DNA from: Actinomyces urinae
Lineage (GTDB): Bacteria; Actinomycetota; Actinomycetes; Actinomycetales; Actinomycetaceae
Assembly (NCBI RefSeq): GCF_900119695.1
Contig: NZ_LT632547.1
Coordinates: 744,001-808,000 of the forward strand
DNA length: 64,000 nt
Reading direction: 5' to 3'
The position numbers and the translations under genes were made by a program. Under the pieces are notes generated by a model. It did not search any database. It was not told the DNA's origin and was given only the letters and a program-made list of their open reading frames with translations. Of the stretch, positions 27,436 to 36,729 are shown piece after piece; the stretch's first letter is position 1, and every line of letters starts with the position of its first letter.

Positions 27436-29169
27436 CTATTCGTGTTGCCAAGCGCTCCACAAGGATGCGTATTCGCCGCCGCGAGCTACAAGTTCATCGT
27501 GCGAGCCGAGCTCCACGATGGCCCCATCTACCATCACCGCTACGCGGTCCGCGTCGTGAGCCGTGTACAGCCGGTGCGCGATAGCAACCACGGTTCTCCC
27601 CTCCAACGCCTTCCCAAGGGAACGCTCCAACTGCCTTGCCGCCGTTGGATCCATAAGCGATGTAGCCTCGTCAAGAATCAAGGTGTGCGGATTCATGAGG
27701 ACGATACGGGCAAGCGCTAACTGCTGGGCCTGCGCTGGGCTGAGCGTCAGAGCGCCCGAGCCGACCTTAGTGTCCAGCCCATCCGGTAGTTCCTGTACCC
27801 AGCTGGCCGCCCCCATGCTTTTTAGGACATGCCACATTTGTTCAACAGTGGCGTCCGGTTTTGCGAGCCGAAGGTTGTCCGCAATCGTTCCAACAAACAC
27901 GTGGTGCTCCTGCGTCACCAAGGCTATGTTCTGGTGCAACTCGTTTTCCGTGAGCTCAACCAGGGGAACTCCCCCAACCGTTACCGATCCGGAGGTCGGT
28001 GGGTGAATACCTGCAAGCATCCGGCCGAGCGTGGACTTACCCGCACCTGACGGGCCCACGATTGCGAGGGTCTCCCCCGGCCTCAGCTCTAAATCAACCC
28101 CGTGCAAAACGGGATGCCCCGGTCGGTACTCAAAGCTCACCTCGCGCGCACTTACCGCCGTCGAGGTAGGCTGCTTGCCTGACGCGATCCTGTCCGATTC
28201 CACCTCGTCTACGCCAAAAATACGGGCCAACGAGGTTGCCGCACTTTGAAGTACATCTACCCAGAACGAAAGTTCACCAAGCGGATGCGAAAGTTGCACT
28301 CCGTACAGTGCGATCGTGGTTACCACGCCCAGCGTGGCGTAGCCGTTTGGAATCGCCCATGCTCCGGCCAACGCCACCAACAGCGCCGGGGTTTGCAAGA
28401 AGAAAATCACGGCACTTAGCAAGAAAATACGCAGGTAGGCGGTGTAGCGCTCCAGATTCCAAATCTGGGTGATAGCCACGTCCAGGATGTTGTTCCTGAC
28501 CCGGCGCAAGTTCAGTGCATCAACCGTGGAATGCTGCTCAACCGTCTCCGTGGTGATGCCGGACAGCGCTGCCCACTGCGCGGACTCCGCCTGATATCCC
28601 GGCACAGCGCGGCGCAAGTACCAGCGCACTATGAATATGAGAGGAATCAGCGGAACCAATAGCAGTAGCGCCAACATGGGGGCAAGCAAAAACGCGGCTA
28701 CGTAGGTGACTAGCGCAGTTAGCACGATCATAATAATGCGGTAGATTCCGCGCTGGACCAGGTACTGAATGCGGTCAATATCGTGGGTTGTACGCCCAAT
28801 AAGGTCTCCCGTACCTGCCGCTTCCACAACGGACAGAGGCATGTGGGTAACCGAACTCACCAGATCCTCACGAAGCTGGGCAAAAACCGCCTGGCCGAAC
28901 ACACGCGAGAAGTACTCGCCCAAATAAGTCAGCAACAACTGCGCCGCCACCAGCGCCCCAATAATGAATAGGTAACGGGTCACTTCCGCGCGAGTAGTTC
29001 CCACCACGATCAGATCCAATAGCGTACCGATCAGCCACGGGGTTGCCACCACGATTAGAGACGCCACAACTTGGAATACCAAAACCGCGGCAACCAGCTT
29101 GGGGAACCGGCGAATAACCGCCCAAAACCTCGAGATTACCTGCGGTCTAGCAGCAATGGGAAGCTTCAT
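27436..29169 (-). CDS. ABC exporter half-transporter, catalytic-site subunit
   Basis: This half-transporter (577 residues) has six membrane segments (about 25-310) and a C-terminal NBD. Walker A is GPSGAGKST, the Q loop is VTQEHHVF and Walker B is LILDEATSLMD. Its signature motif is the degenerate LSPAQAQQ instead of LSGGQ. The partner gene ends on the first base of its ATG (TAATG overlap). In the heterodimer its Walker A/B would pair with the intact LSGGQ of the partner to form the one working ATP site, as in TmrAB-type exporters. Substrate unknown. Confidence 0.9.
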   Translation of the reverse strand: MKLPIAARPQVISRFWAVIRRFPKLVAAVLVFQVVASLIVVATPWLIGTLLDLIVVGTTRAEVTRYLFIIGALVAAQLLLTYLGEYFSRVFGQAVFAQLREDLVSSVTHMPLSVVEAAGTGDLIGRTTHDIDRIQYLVQRGIYRIIMIVLTALVTYVAAFLLAPMLALLLLVPLIPLIFIVRWYLRRAVPGYQAESAQWAALSGITTETVEQHSTVDALNLRRVRNNILDVAITQIWNLERYTAYLRIFLLSAVIFFLQTPALLVALAGAWAIPNGYATLGVVTTIALYGVQLSHPLGELSFWVDVLQSAATSLARIFGVDEVESDRIASGKQPTSTAVSAREVSFEYRPGHPVLHGVDLELRPGETLAIVGPSGAGKSTLGRMLAGIHPPTSGSVTVGGVPLVELTENELHQNIALVTQEHHVFVGTIADNLRLAKPDATVEQMWHVLKSMGAASWVQELPDGLDTKVGSGALTLSPAQAQQLALARIVLMNPHTLILDEATSLMDPTAARQLERSLGKALEGRTVVAIAHRLYTAHDADRVAVMVDGAIVELGSHDELVARGGEYASLWSAWQHE

Positions 29170-31157
29170 TATTCTCCTCCCTGGGCGCGCTGAACGACCC
29201 TCAGATACATAAGGCCGCCCTCCTCTCGCCTCAACGCCCGCTGCAGCAGTTCGTCATGAGATCCGCGAGCGGCCTCCTTGCCGTCCTCGCCAATAAACAC
29301 AACCTCGTCGCACTGTTCTAAAACCAGCGGGGAGGAGGTTACTAGCACCGTGGTGCGCTGCTGGCGCCGCGAGCGCAACCGGCTGGCAATCCGCGCTTCG
29401 GTATGCGAGTCCACCGCGGAGGTAGGCTCGATTGCTATTAGCACCTCCGCGTTTGTTGCGAGGGCACGTGCGAGTGCAACACGCTGGCGTTGACCACCAG
29501 AAAGCGTGCGGCCCTTCTCTGCCACTGCTCCGTTCAAAGCTCCAGGAATAGAATCCAGCACATCTTGAGCGTCCGCAGTCCACATAGCATCAAGCAAAGC
29601 CTCGTCCATCGCGTGCTCCCCCATCTCAACTTCGGGGCGCTCTTCGCGGATCCGACTATCCAGATACGTCTCAATAATGGTGTTCTGCACCATCAGCGGC
29701 TCGCGCATATCCGCCCGATCGGCCAGCAGATTGTCTCGCAAACTTCCCCTAAACAGGTGGTCGTGTGCCGAAGCCAGAACGATGTGCCTGCGTACCTCAT
29801 CTACCGGGCGATCACGCAAGTCATCCTCGCCAATGAATACCGGGTTCTCATCGTTTACCCGACTAAGCCTTGTGGCCAGTTGCGCAGAAACATCCGGATC
29901 AGCAGCAACCAGTGCGGTAATCGCGCCGCCCGTCACCTCCACGCCGCTGATACCGTCGCGCAGAGGCTGCAGATACCGGCTGTCCGCTGGACTAGAACCA
30001 GCCTGCTTTTCCGGAGCATTGTCCACGTCCTCGTTAGCATCCGTCCGGTCGTGCACACTCGATTTTAGCTCCTGCACGCGAGCCACCTTGCGCAGTCCCA
30101 CCCACGCGCGCGTGCCCACCTGCATCGCTCCCACGATTACAAACAGCGGGGTGGTCAAATACCCCGCAAAACCGTAAAAGGCGATCATCTCTCCGGCAGA
30201 TAGCTGGCCTTCAAGAACCAAGAACGCTGCGATTGCTACCACCACGAGAGCGAATGCGTGCGGCACCCCCTGCGATGCGGCGCTTAACAACGCCTGCGGG
30301 CGGGCAGCATGAATCCCTCGACGACGAACCTCTTGCGACAACTCCCTGTAACGCTCGTTAAATACGTCTTCCCCTCCGATTCCACGCAAGACGCGCAGAC
30401 CGGTCACAACATCCGTGCCTATATTTGTGAGGTCGCCTTGCGCATCACGTTGGGATTGCTGGCGCTGCTCAAGTGGTTTTATTAGCAACGAGAGACCGCC
30501 AACCACCACCGGCATTCCGATCAGCACCACCAGCCCCAAGGGGACTGAGACAGAGAACATCAGAGCGGCAATCACGACTGTTGTAATCAGGGACGCAGCC
30601 AGATCTGAAATGTAAGCAAAAAGTGCGCCAATATGTGTGGAGTCGGTTGTTATCGTGGCAATAATGTCTCCGGTTGCCATGTCTGTTCTTGTATGCCCGC
30701 GCCGGTTTGTCAGGTGATACGAGGACATTCGTGCACTTCCAGCTTGGGCTTGGAACCAAGTTCCGATCTCGAACACCTGGTACAACCCCGAGAACACGGT
30801 TGCGATTAGAATCAGCGAGAAGAAAATCACCACGGGGCGAACAAGGTGGCTACCCAAGCCCATATCCAGGCCGGCATCCAAAAGGAGCCCGAGCGCCCAA
30901 GCCAACAGAGCTGAAGACACCTGCGACAGGGTTGCCACCAATGTGGCGCCAAGAAGCAACCACCTATTCTTGCGCAAGAGCCCTAGCAAAATCCGCTTGG
31001 GAGAAGCCTCCATATCCACAGGATCACCCGATGGCGGACGCAAGAAAGACGGCCACCAGCCAGGCTCTTTTGCCACCGTAGGAAGCTCAATGCCGTTCCT
31101 GCCCGCAAGACCCCGGCTTATGGCCTCGTGCTTTTTGTTAAAACTCATGCTACGCAC
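29169..31157 (-). CDS. ABC exporter half-transporter with a degenerate NBD
   Basis: This is the partner half-transporter (662 residues): a cytoplasmic N-terminus of about 75 residues, six membrane segments and an NBD (about 410-660). The Walker A is gone: the P-loop position reads ALVAADPDVSAQL with no GKS/T. Walker B reads VLIAIEPTSAVD, with Ile in place of the usual Asp. The signature LSGGQRQRVALARAL is perfect. It should provide only the signature half of the active site for the neighbouring subunit. I take GTG 31157, because TAACGT lies 7 nt upstream and no ribosome-binding site is seen; ATG 31148 is the alternative. Confidence 0.87.
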   Translation of the reverse strand: MRSMSFNKKHEAISRGLAGRNGIELPTVAKEPGWWPSFLRPPSGDPVDMEASPKRILLGLLRKNRWLLLGATLVATLSQVSSALLAWALGLLLDAGLDMGLGSHLVRPVVIFFSLILIATVFSGLYQVFEIGTWFQAQAGSARMSSYHLTNRRGHTRTDMATGDIIATITTDSTHIGALFAYISDLAASLITTVVIAALMFSVSVPLGLVVLIGMPVVVGGLSLLIKPLEQRQQSQRDAQGDLTNIGTDVVTGLRVLRGIGGEDVFNERYRELSQEVRRRGIHAARPQALLSAASQGVPHAFALVVVAIAAFLVLEGQLSAGEMIAFYGFAGYLTTPLFVIVGAMQVGTRAWVGLRKVARVQELKSSVHDRTDANEDVDNAPEKQAGSSPADSRYLQPLRDGISGVEVTGGAITALVAADPDVSAQLATRLSRVNDENPVFIGEDDLRDRPVDEVRRHIVLASAHDHLFRGSLRDNLLADRADMREPLMVQNTIIETYLDSRIREERPEVEMGEHAMDEALLDAMWTADAQDVLDSIPGALNGAVAEKGRTLSGGQRQRVALARALATNAEVLIAIEPTSAVDSHTEARIASRLRSRRQQRTTVLVTSSPLVLEQCDEVVFIGEDGKEAARGSHDELLQRALRREEGGLMYLRVVQRAQGGE

Positions 31158-31161
31158 CCGC

Positions 31162-31194
31162 GTAACGTTACATCACACAGGTGATGTGTTCACC
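31162..31194. promoter_or_regulatory. Overlapping palindromes between the ABC exporter and pta
   Basis: The 10-bp palindrome GTAACGTTAC (31162-31171) is followed by the inverted repeat ACATCAC-N4-GTGATGT (31170-31187). A further pair GGTGA-N5-TCACC lies at 31180-31194. They sit immediately upstream of the exporter start and cover its likely -10 (TAACGT). Operator function is inferred; no regulator gene is adjacent. Confidence 0.4.
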
Positions 31195-31300
31195 ACTTAA
31201 TTGCGCATTTCAGCCCTTTACGCTCTTTTTGACTCTACTTTCACAGTTGTTTTTAACTACCATTGGAACGAGTCATTAAATTATTTAGAAGGAGATAGTT

Positions 31301-33361
31301 TTGGCACGCACGCTTTTCGTTGCCTCTCCAGAGCCTCGCACCGGTAAACCAATGGTGACTATCGGGCTGGCTTCATTTTTTATTGAAAAAGGTATGACGG
31401 TTGGCCTCCTGCGCCCCATTGTGCGAGACCGATCCACCGACGCGATGCTGAACATCTTCAACAACGGCACCGTTATTTCCGGCCCCGCAGTTGGCGCCCT
31501 CACCTATGACGAGTACATCGCGGACCCTGATTCCGCTTTGGAAAGCATCGTGCGCACACACCGCAAGCTGTCTGAAAACGTTGATATTGTCATCGTTTCG
31601 GGCTCCGATTTTGAAGGCGTCGTTGGCTTTGACGAGTTCGAGTTCAACTGCCGAGTAAGCGCCAACATCGGGGCGCACATGGCCGTTGTGCTATCCGGTA
31701 TTGACCGCACTCCAGAGGACATCATGGACGCGGGACGCCTGGCCGTAACTACCGCTCGCCAGGAGTTCGCGCACGTTGCAGGCGTGGTTATCACGCGCGT
31801 CCCAGAGGACAATGTGGATGACTACCGCCGCAAAGTCGAGAAGATCCCTACCTACGTGATCCCGGAAGACCCGTTGTTGACCGCCCCTCGCGTCATCGAC
31901 ATTATGAACTCCACCAACGCCACACTGGTAAATGGGGACCGCGCAAATCTGCTTCGCGAGGCCGAGAGCGTGCTTGTTTGCGGCATGAACTCCACACACG
32001 TGCTTGAACGGCTACAGGATGGCCAGATCGTTATTGCCGCAGCGGATCGCCCCGAGCTTTTGATGACCGTTGCCGCAGCACACGCGGTTGAGGGCAAGCC
32101 GAGCCTCGCCGGCCTCATCCTAAACGGCGACTTTGAACTGTCCGCGCAGGTTATGGACCTGGTCGGCAAACTCGTTCCAGACCTACCGATCATGACCGCC
32201 TCGACCGGCACTTTTGAAACCGCGGACAGGGTTTCGCGCACCCGCGGCCCCGTGCACCTACACACCCCTCGCAAACTTGAGCGTGCTATCGAACTGGTTC
32301 GCGCCTCAATTAATCCGGCCGCGATGGAAGCCATTTCACAGGCGCCTGGCACCGCGCACGTCACGCCGCTCATGTTCCAGATTGATCTGCTTGAAAAGGC
32401 TGCGGCCAAGCGCATGCGCATCGTTTTGCCTGAGCCCGACGATGATCGTATTTTGCACGCTACCGACACGATTGTGCGGCGCGGCGTTGCCGATGTGATT
32501 CTGATTGGCGATGAGGAGGCGATTCGCGCCCGTGCAGGCGAGCTAGGCGTCGAACTGGCGAACACGCAGATTGTGTCCCCACAAGATCCCGAGCTTTTAG
32601 AAAAGTATGCGGCTGAGTTTGCCCGCCTGCGCGCAAAGAAGGGCGTGACTTTGGAGCAGGCGCGCGAGAAGGTCCAAGATGTGTCCTACTTTGGCACCAT
32701 GATGGTACACATGGGAGATGCGGACGGCATGGTTTCAGGTGCTGCCCACACCACGGCGCACACCATCGTGCCGTCTTTCCAGATCATCAAGACCAAGCCC
32801 GGCACCTCGATCGTGTCTTCCACCTTCCTCATGCTGATGAAGGATCGCGTACACGTTTACGGCGACTGCGCTGTGAATCTGGACCCGTCGGCCGAACAAC
32901 TTGCCGACATCGCGATTTCGTCCGCTGAAACCGCCGCCCAGTTTGGGGTGGAACCTCGCGTTGCGATGATCTCCTACTCCACCGGCACCTCCGGCCACGG
33001 CCCGGACGTGGACAAGGTTCGGGAAGCCACCGAACTCGTACGTCAAAAAGCACCCGGCCTTGCCGTTGATGGCCCGCTTCAGTTTGACGCATCCATCGAT
33101 CCGGTAGTTGCCTCGCAGAAAATGCCAAACTCGGACGTAGCCGGAAAGGCCACCGTGTTCATCTTCCCCGACCTCAACACCGGTAACACCACGTATAAAG
33201 CCGTGCAGCGTTCCTCCGGCGCTGTTGCCGTAGGCCCCATCTTGCAGGGCCTCAACAAGCCGGTCAACGACCTTTCGCGCGGCGCCCTCGTGGAAGACAT
33301 CATCAACACGGTTGCAATCACCGCCGTGCAAGCCCAAAGCATCAACAACGAGCAGAACTAG
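31301..33361 (+). CDS. pta: Phosphate acetyltransferase (three-domain form)
   Basis: Pta interconverts acetyl-CoA and acetyl phosphate, and with AckA yields ATP and acetate. At 686 residues it is the long form. An N-terminal AAA_26/BioD-like domain (about 1-200), a DRTGG domain (about 210-320) and the C-terminal PTA_PTB catalytic domain (about 355-680) are present. That domain has KRMRIVLPEPDDDRILHA and the motif VMVHMGDADGMVSGAAHTT region. The N-terminal P-loop is changed to ASPEPRTGKPMV. The start is TTG after AGAAGGAGATAGT. ackA follows 14 nt later. Confidence 0.96.
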   Translation: MARTLFVASPEPRTGKPMVTIGLASFFIEKGMTVGLLRPIVRDRSTDAMLNIFNNGTVISGPAVGALTYDEYIADPDSALESIVRTHRKLSENVDIVIVSGSDFEGVVGFDEFEFNCRVSANIGAHMAVVLSGIDRTPEDIMDAGRLAVTTARQEFAHVAGVVITRVPEDNVDDYRRKVEKIPTYVIPEDPLLTAPRVIDIMNSTNATLVNGDRANLLREAESVLVCGMNSTHVLERLQDGQIVIAAADRPELLMTVAAAHAVEGKPSLAGLILNGDFELSAQVMDLVGKLVPDLPIMTASTGTFETADRVSRTRGPVHLHTPRKLERAIELVRASINPAAMEAISQAPGTAHVTPLMFQIDLLEKAAAKRMRIVLPEPDDDRILHATDTIVRRGVADVILIGDEEAIRARAGELGVELANTQIVSPQDPELLEKYAAEFARLRAKKGVTLEQAREKVQDVSYFGTMMVHMGDADGMVSGAAHTTAHTIVPSFQIIKTKPGTSIVSSTFLMLMKDRVHVYGDCAVNLDPSAEQLADIAISSAETAAQFGVEPRVAMISYSTGTSGHGPDVDKVREATELVRQKAPGLAVDGPLQFDASIDPVVASQKMPNSDVAGKATVFIFPDLNTGNTTYKAVQRSSGAVAVGPILQGLNKPVNDLSRGALVEDIINTVAITAVQAQSINNEQN

Positions 33362-33375
33362 ACAGGAAGCAACCA

Positions 33376-34569
33376 ATGAGTGAAACTCCTCCCCGGGTGC
33401 TTGTTATCAACTCCGGATCCTCATCGCTCAAATACCAGCTGGTAGAGCCTGAAGACGGCATCTCCATCGCCTCGGGTATCGCTGAGAGAATCGGCGAACC
33501 CGTGTCTCACACCGAACACCGATTCGGAGACAAAGAGGTTGCGATGGACCAACCGATCCTCGACCACACCGCAGCACTGCGCGAAGCCCTGCGCCTATTC
33601 GACCAGGTTGGGCCAAAGCTCGAGGAAGCCAACATCGTGGCAGTTGGACACCGCGTGGTCCAAGGTGGCAGGTATTTCTCTGGCCCCGCCCTCATTGATG
33701 ATCAAACGCGCAACCTAATCGACCAGTTGTCCCCGCTAGCACCGCTGCACAACCCCGCCCACCTAAAGGGCATTGACGTAGCGCGCAAGATGCTTCCAGA
33801 CGTTCCTCACGTGGCAGTTTTTGACACGGCTTTCTTCCAATCTCTGCCCGACGAGTCGGCAACATACGCGTTGGAAAAGGAAACCGCGGACAAGTACTCG
33901 ATCCGCCGCTACGGTGCACACGGAACCTCGCACCAGTACGTCTCTGGCCGAGTCCATGACCTGCTGGGACGCAAGCGCATCCGCCAAATCGTACTCCACC
34001 TTGGTAATGGAGCGTCCGCTTCCGCGGTCGTAAACGGCGAGGCCGTAGACACCTCGATGGGTCTAACCCCCCTCGAGGGCCTTGTGATGGGCACGCGAAC
34101 CGGTGACATCGACCCGGCGGCTGTATTCCACCTCATGCGTAATGGCGGCATGAAGATCGATGAGATCGACACGCTGTTTAACAAGCGCTCCGGTCTTAAA
34201 GGCCTTACCGGCGACAACGACATGCGTGTCGTTCGCGCCCGCGCAAACGCCGGAGATAAGGAAGCCCGTCTTGCCCTTGACGTCTTACTACACCGCCTGG
34301 TCAAGTACGTTGGCGCTTACGCTGCCGAAATGGGTGGTCTGGACGTTCTCACGTTCACCGCAGGTATTGGCGAAAACGACTCGGCTCTACGCCAAGAACT
34401 GTGCGACAAGCTGAAGATGTTTGGCATCACGCTAGATCCGGTTGCAAACGTTTTGCGTTCAAAGGATCCGCGCACAATCTCGGCCTCCGACTCGAAGGTG
34501 CGAGTAATGGTTGTGCCTACCAACGAGGAGCTAGCCATCGCCCAGCAGGCGATGTCGCTGCTTGACTAA
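33376..34569 (+). CDS. ackA: Acetate kinase
   Basis: This kinase makes ATP and acetate from acetyl phosphate and ADP, or the reverse. It has 397 residues. The acetate kinase signature VLVINSGSSSLKYQL is at residues 8-22. The active-site His lies in HRVVQGG, RRYGAHGTSH is near 175, and the adenosine-binding HLGNGAS region is near 207. The ATG has ACAGGAAGCAACC upstream. With pta it forms the usual acetate overflow pair, suggesting mixed fermentative growth alongside succinate dehydrogenase and fumarase. Confidence 0.97.
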   Translation: MSETPPRVLVINSGSSSLKYQLVEPEDGISIASGIAERIGEPVSHTEHRFGDKEVAMDQPILDHTAALREALRLFDQVGPKLEEANIVAVGHRVVQGGRYFSGPALIDDQTRNLIDQLSPLAPLHNPAHLKGIDVARKMLPDVPHVAVFDTAFFQSLPDESATYALEKETADKYSIRRYGAHGTSHQYVSGRVHDLLGRKRIRQIVLHLGNGASASAVVNGEAVDTSMGLTPLEGLVMGTRTGDIDPAAVFHLMRNGGMKIDEIDTLFNKRSGLKGLTGDNDMRVVRARANAGDKEARLALDVLLHRLVKYVGAYAAEMGGLDVLTFTAGIGENDSALRQELCDKLKMFGITLDPVANVLRSKDPRTISASDSKVRVMVVPTNEELAIAQQAMSLLD

Positions 34570-34576
34570 AGCACTG

Positions 34577-34650
34577 TGGCGCCCCGCTCCCGCGAGAAAT
34601 CGACCGAGCTGTTCGGTTTTGTTCACGGACCGGGGCGCCATTTCAATTTG
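34577..34650 (+). terminator. Structured region between ackA and nadE
   Basis: A 10-bp perfect stem (34577-34586 with 34631-34640) encloses a 44-nt loop holding a nested ACCGA/TCGGT hairpin (34603-34617). The outer stem is followed by TTTCAATTTG. It probably ends pta-ackA transcripts, at least in part, and could also fold as the 5' leader of nadE. Confidence 0.55.
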
Positions 34651-34714
34651 GGCTCTAAAATCGTAATCAGGGATAACCAAGCCCTGCTTTACCTGCCATT
34701 CGTGAAGGAAAAAC

Positions 34715-36727
34715 ATGTACGACTTTCACTCCCCCATCGCAAACGGGTTTGCCCGTGTGACGGCAGCAAACATCCCCATCAAGGTTGGGGATCCCGCCGC
34801 GAACGCGGCCAGCATCATTGAAGCAGCCAAGCGGGCGAGCGAAGCCGGAGCAAGCGTCGTCGTGTTTCAAGAGCTCACGCTGGTAGGAGTAACGGCAGAC
34901 GATCTGCTGTTCCAAGACACTGTGCACGAGGAATGCGAAGCTGCGATAGAGACCATCAAGCAGGCCTCTGTCGATTGGCCCCTAGTAGCTCTGTTTGGCA
35001 CTCCTCTACGGGTAAGTGGCAAGACTCTGAACGCCGCAATCGCTGTCACCCGCGGCCAAATAGCAGGAATCTGGTTTGATCCCGCCCAAAACGACCCGAT
35101 GCGAAAACGCTGGTTTAATTCCTGCTCTGATGCCTCCCCCGCCTACTCGGTCATATTGGACCAACCGCTATTTGTTGCGGGTGAGATATCTCTGACGGTC
35201 CTGGATATCCCCGGCCTATCTATCGGCGTGCAATTGCACGAAGCAGTCGACTACGAGATACAGGCAAAACGCGGCGTTAGCCTGGTTGTGAGCTTGGGAG
35301 GAGCACCCGCGTTTGCGGGGACAGCGCGCCGTCGTTTGGCCCGGGCGCGTGAGGCCTCACGAACCGCAAAACTCGCGGTTGTGTACGCGGGTGCTGGCCA
35401 AGGCGAGTCCACAACCGATTACGCGTGGGACGGGCAGACTTTCATCGTGGAGGCCGGCGAGGTACTGGCACAAAACGACCGGTTCGGATCCGGTGTACGC
35501 CTCACTTATGCCGATATTGATCTGGCTCGACTGCAGGCAGAGCACAAGCTTTCAAGCCCCGCGCAAGAGGAAATGTTTGCCAGCCAACAGGTGCGGGTGC
35601 AACCGCGCAGCGACTGGACGCTAGAGCGCAGGCTTCCCCGCTTCCCTTATTTGGATACGGATCCGGGGCTTTGGGAATCTGACCTCGAGGACATGTTTGG
35701 CCTGCAGGTCCAGGCTCTGATGCGCAGACTTGAGGCCACCGGAAACCCGCACCCGGTTATCGGCATATCCGGCGGGCTAGATTCGACCCACGCCCTCCTC
35801 GTGTGTGTTGAGGCGATGGAGCGCATGGGCCGGCCACGCACCGACATTTTGACCTTCACCATGCCGGGCTTTGCCACTACCTCGCACACGAAGAACAATG
35901 CGACGAAGCTGTGCGAGGTTCTGGGCACAACGTTTGAGGTGATCGATATTCGCGATACCGCCCGCCAAATGCTTGCCGACATGGGGCACCCGTTTGGACG
36001 CGGCGAAGAAGTGTACGACGTGACGTTTGAGAACGTGCAGGCGGGTCTGCGCACCGATTTCTTGTTCCGCATTGCCAACGGCAGGCGCGGCCTGGTGATC
36101 GGTACGGGCGACTATTCGGAGCTCATGCTCGGATGGTGCACGTTTGGCGTTGGCGACCACATGTCGCATTACAGCGTTAACCCGGGCGTGCCAAAAACGC
36201 TTATGCAGCATCTGATCCGTTGGATTATGGCCTCGAATCGTTTTGGCGAGGACGTAAATGACACGCTGGATTCGATTTTGAACACCGAAATCACACCGGA
36301 GCTGATCCCCACACGTGAAGGCGAAGAGGCCCAGTCTACGCAGGCAATGATCGGCCCTTACGCGTTGCAGGATTTCAACGCCTACTACCTGGTTCACCTG
36401 GGTCTGTCCCCAGAATTCACGGCTTTTCGCGCATTGAATGCTTGGAGCAATGCAGAAGAGGGTGTTTGGCCCGCCGGTTTAGAGGGAGTGGATCGCGCCG
36501 AGTTTAACCTTCAGCAGATCCTCACGTGGGAGCGCGTGTTCCTGCGTCGCTTCTTCACAAACCAGTTCAAGCGCTCCACCTTGGCAAACGGCCCGCGTGT
36601 ACTTGAAGGCGCGAATCTGTCGCCCCGTGGTGGCCTGATGCTCGCATCTGATCTTTCGCCCGCGCCGTGGCTTGCGCGCATAGACAAGTTGGCTGATAGC
36701 CTCGACATCGAATTAGAAAAGAGGTAG
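34715..36727 (+). CDS. nadE: NAD synthetase with a catalytically degenerate glutaminase domain
   Basis: NadE amidates deamido-NAD to NAD with ATP. The synthetase domain is intact: SGGLDS at 352-357, PGFATTSHTKNNATK, and GTGDYSELMLGW. The length (670) and order match the two-domain mycobacterial enzyme. In the N-terminal nitrilase-fold glutaminase domain the Glu is kept (E53 in FQELTL). The catalytic Lys region (PKSYLP in homologues) reads FDPAQN, with Asp122 at the Lys position. The nucleophile motif (EICED in homologues) reads QLHEA, with His175 for Cys. It should depend on free ammonia while keeping the dead domain as a scaffold. The ATG follows GAAGGAAAAAC. A membrane protein gene follows at 2 nt. 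Confidence 0.94.
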   Translation: MYDFHSPIANGFARVTAANIPIKVGDPAANAASIIEAAKRASEAGASVVVFQELTLVGVTADDLLFQDTVHEECEAAIETIKQASVDWPLVALFGTPLRVSGKTLNAAIAVTRGQIAGIWFDPAQNDPMRKRWFNSCSDASPAYSVILDQPLFVAGEISLTVLDIPGLSIGVQLHEAVDYEIQAKRGVSLVVSLGGAPAFAGTARRRLARAREASRTAKLAVVYAGAGQGESTTDYAWDGQTFIVEAGEVLAQNDRFGSGVRLTYADIDLARLQAEHKLSSPAQEEMFASQQVRVQPRSDWTLERRLPRFPYLDTDPGLWESDLEDMFGLQVQALMRRLEATGNPHPVIGISGGLDSTHALLVCVEAMERMGRPRTDILTFTMPGFATTSHTKNNATKLCEVLGTTFEVIDIRDTARQMLADMGHPFGRGEEVYDVTFENVQAGLRTDFLFRIANGRRGLVIGTGDYSELMLGWCTFGVGDHMSHYSVNPGVPKTLMQHLIRWIMASNRFGEDVNDTLDSILNTEITPELIPTREGEEAQSTQAMIGPYALQDFNAYYLVHLGLSPEFTAFRALNAWSNAEEGVWPAGLEGVDRAEFNLQQILTWERVFLRRFFTNQFKRSTLANGPRVLEGANLSPRGGLMLASDLSPAPWLARIDKLADSLDIELEKR

Positions 36728-36729
36728 CT

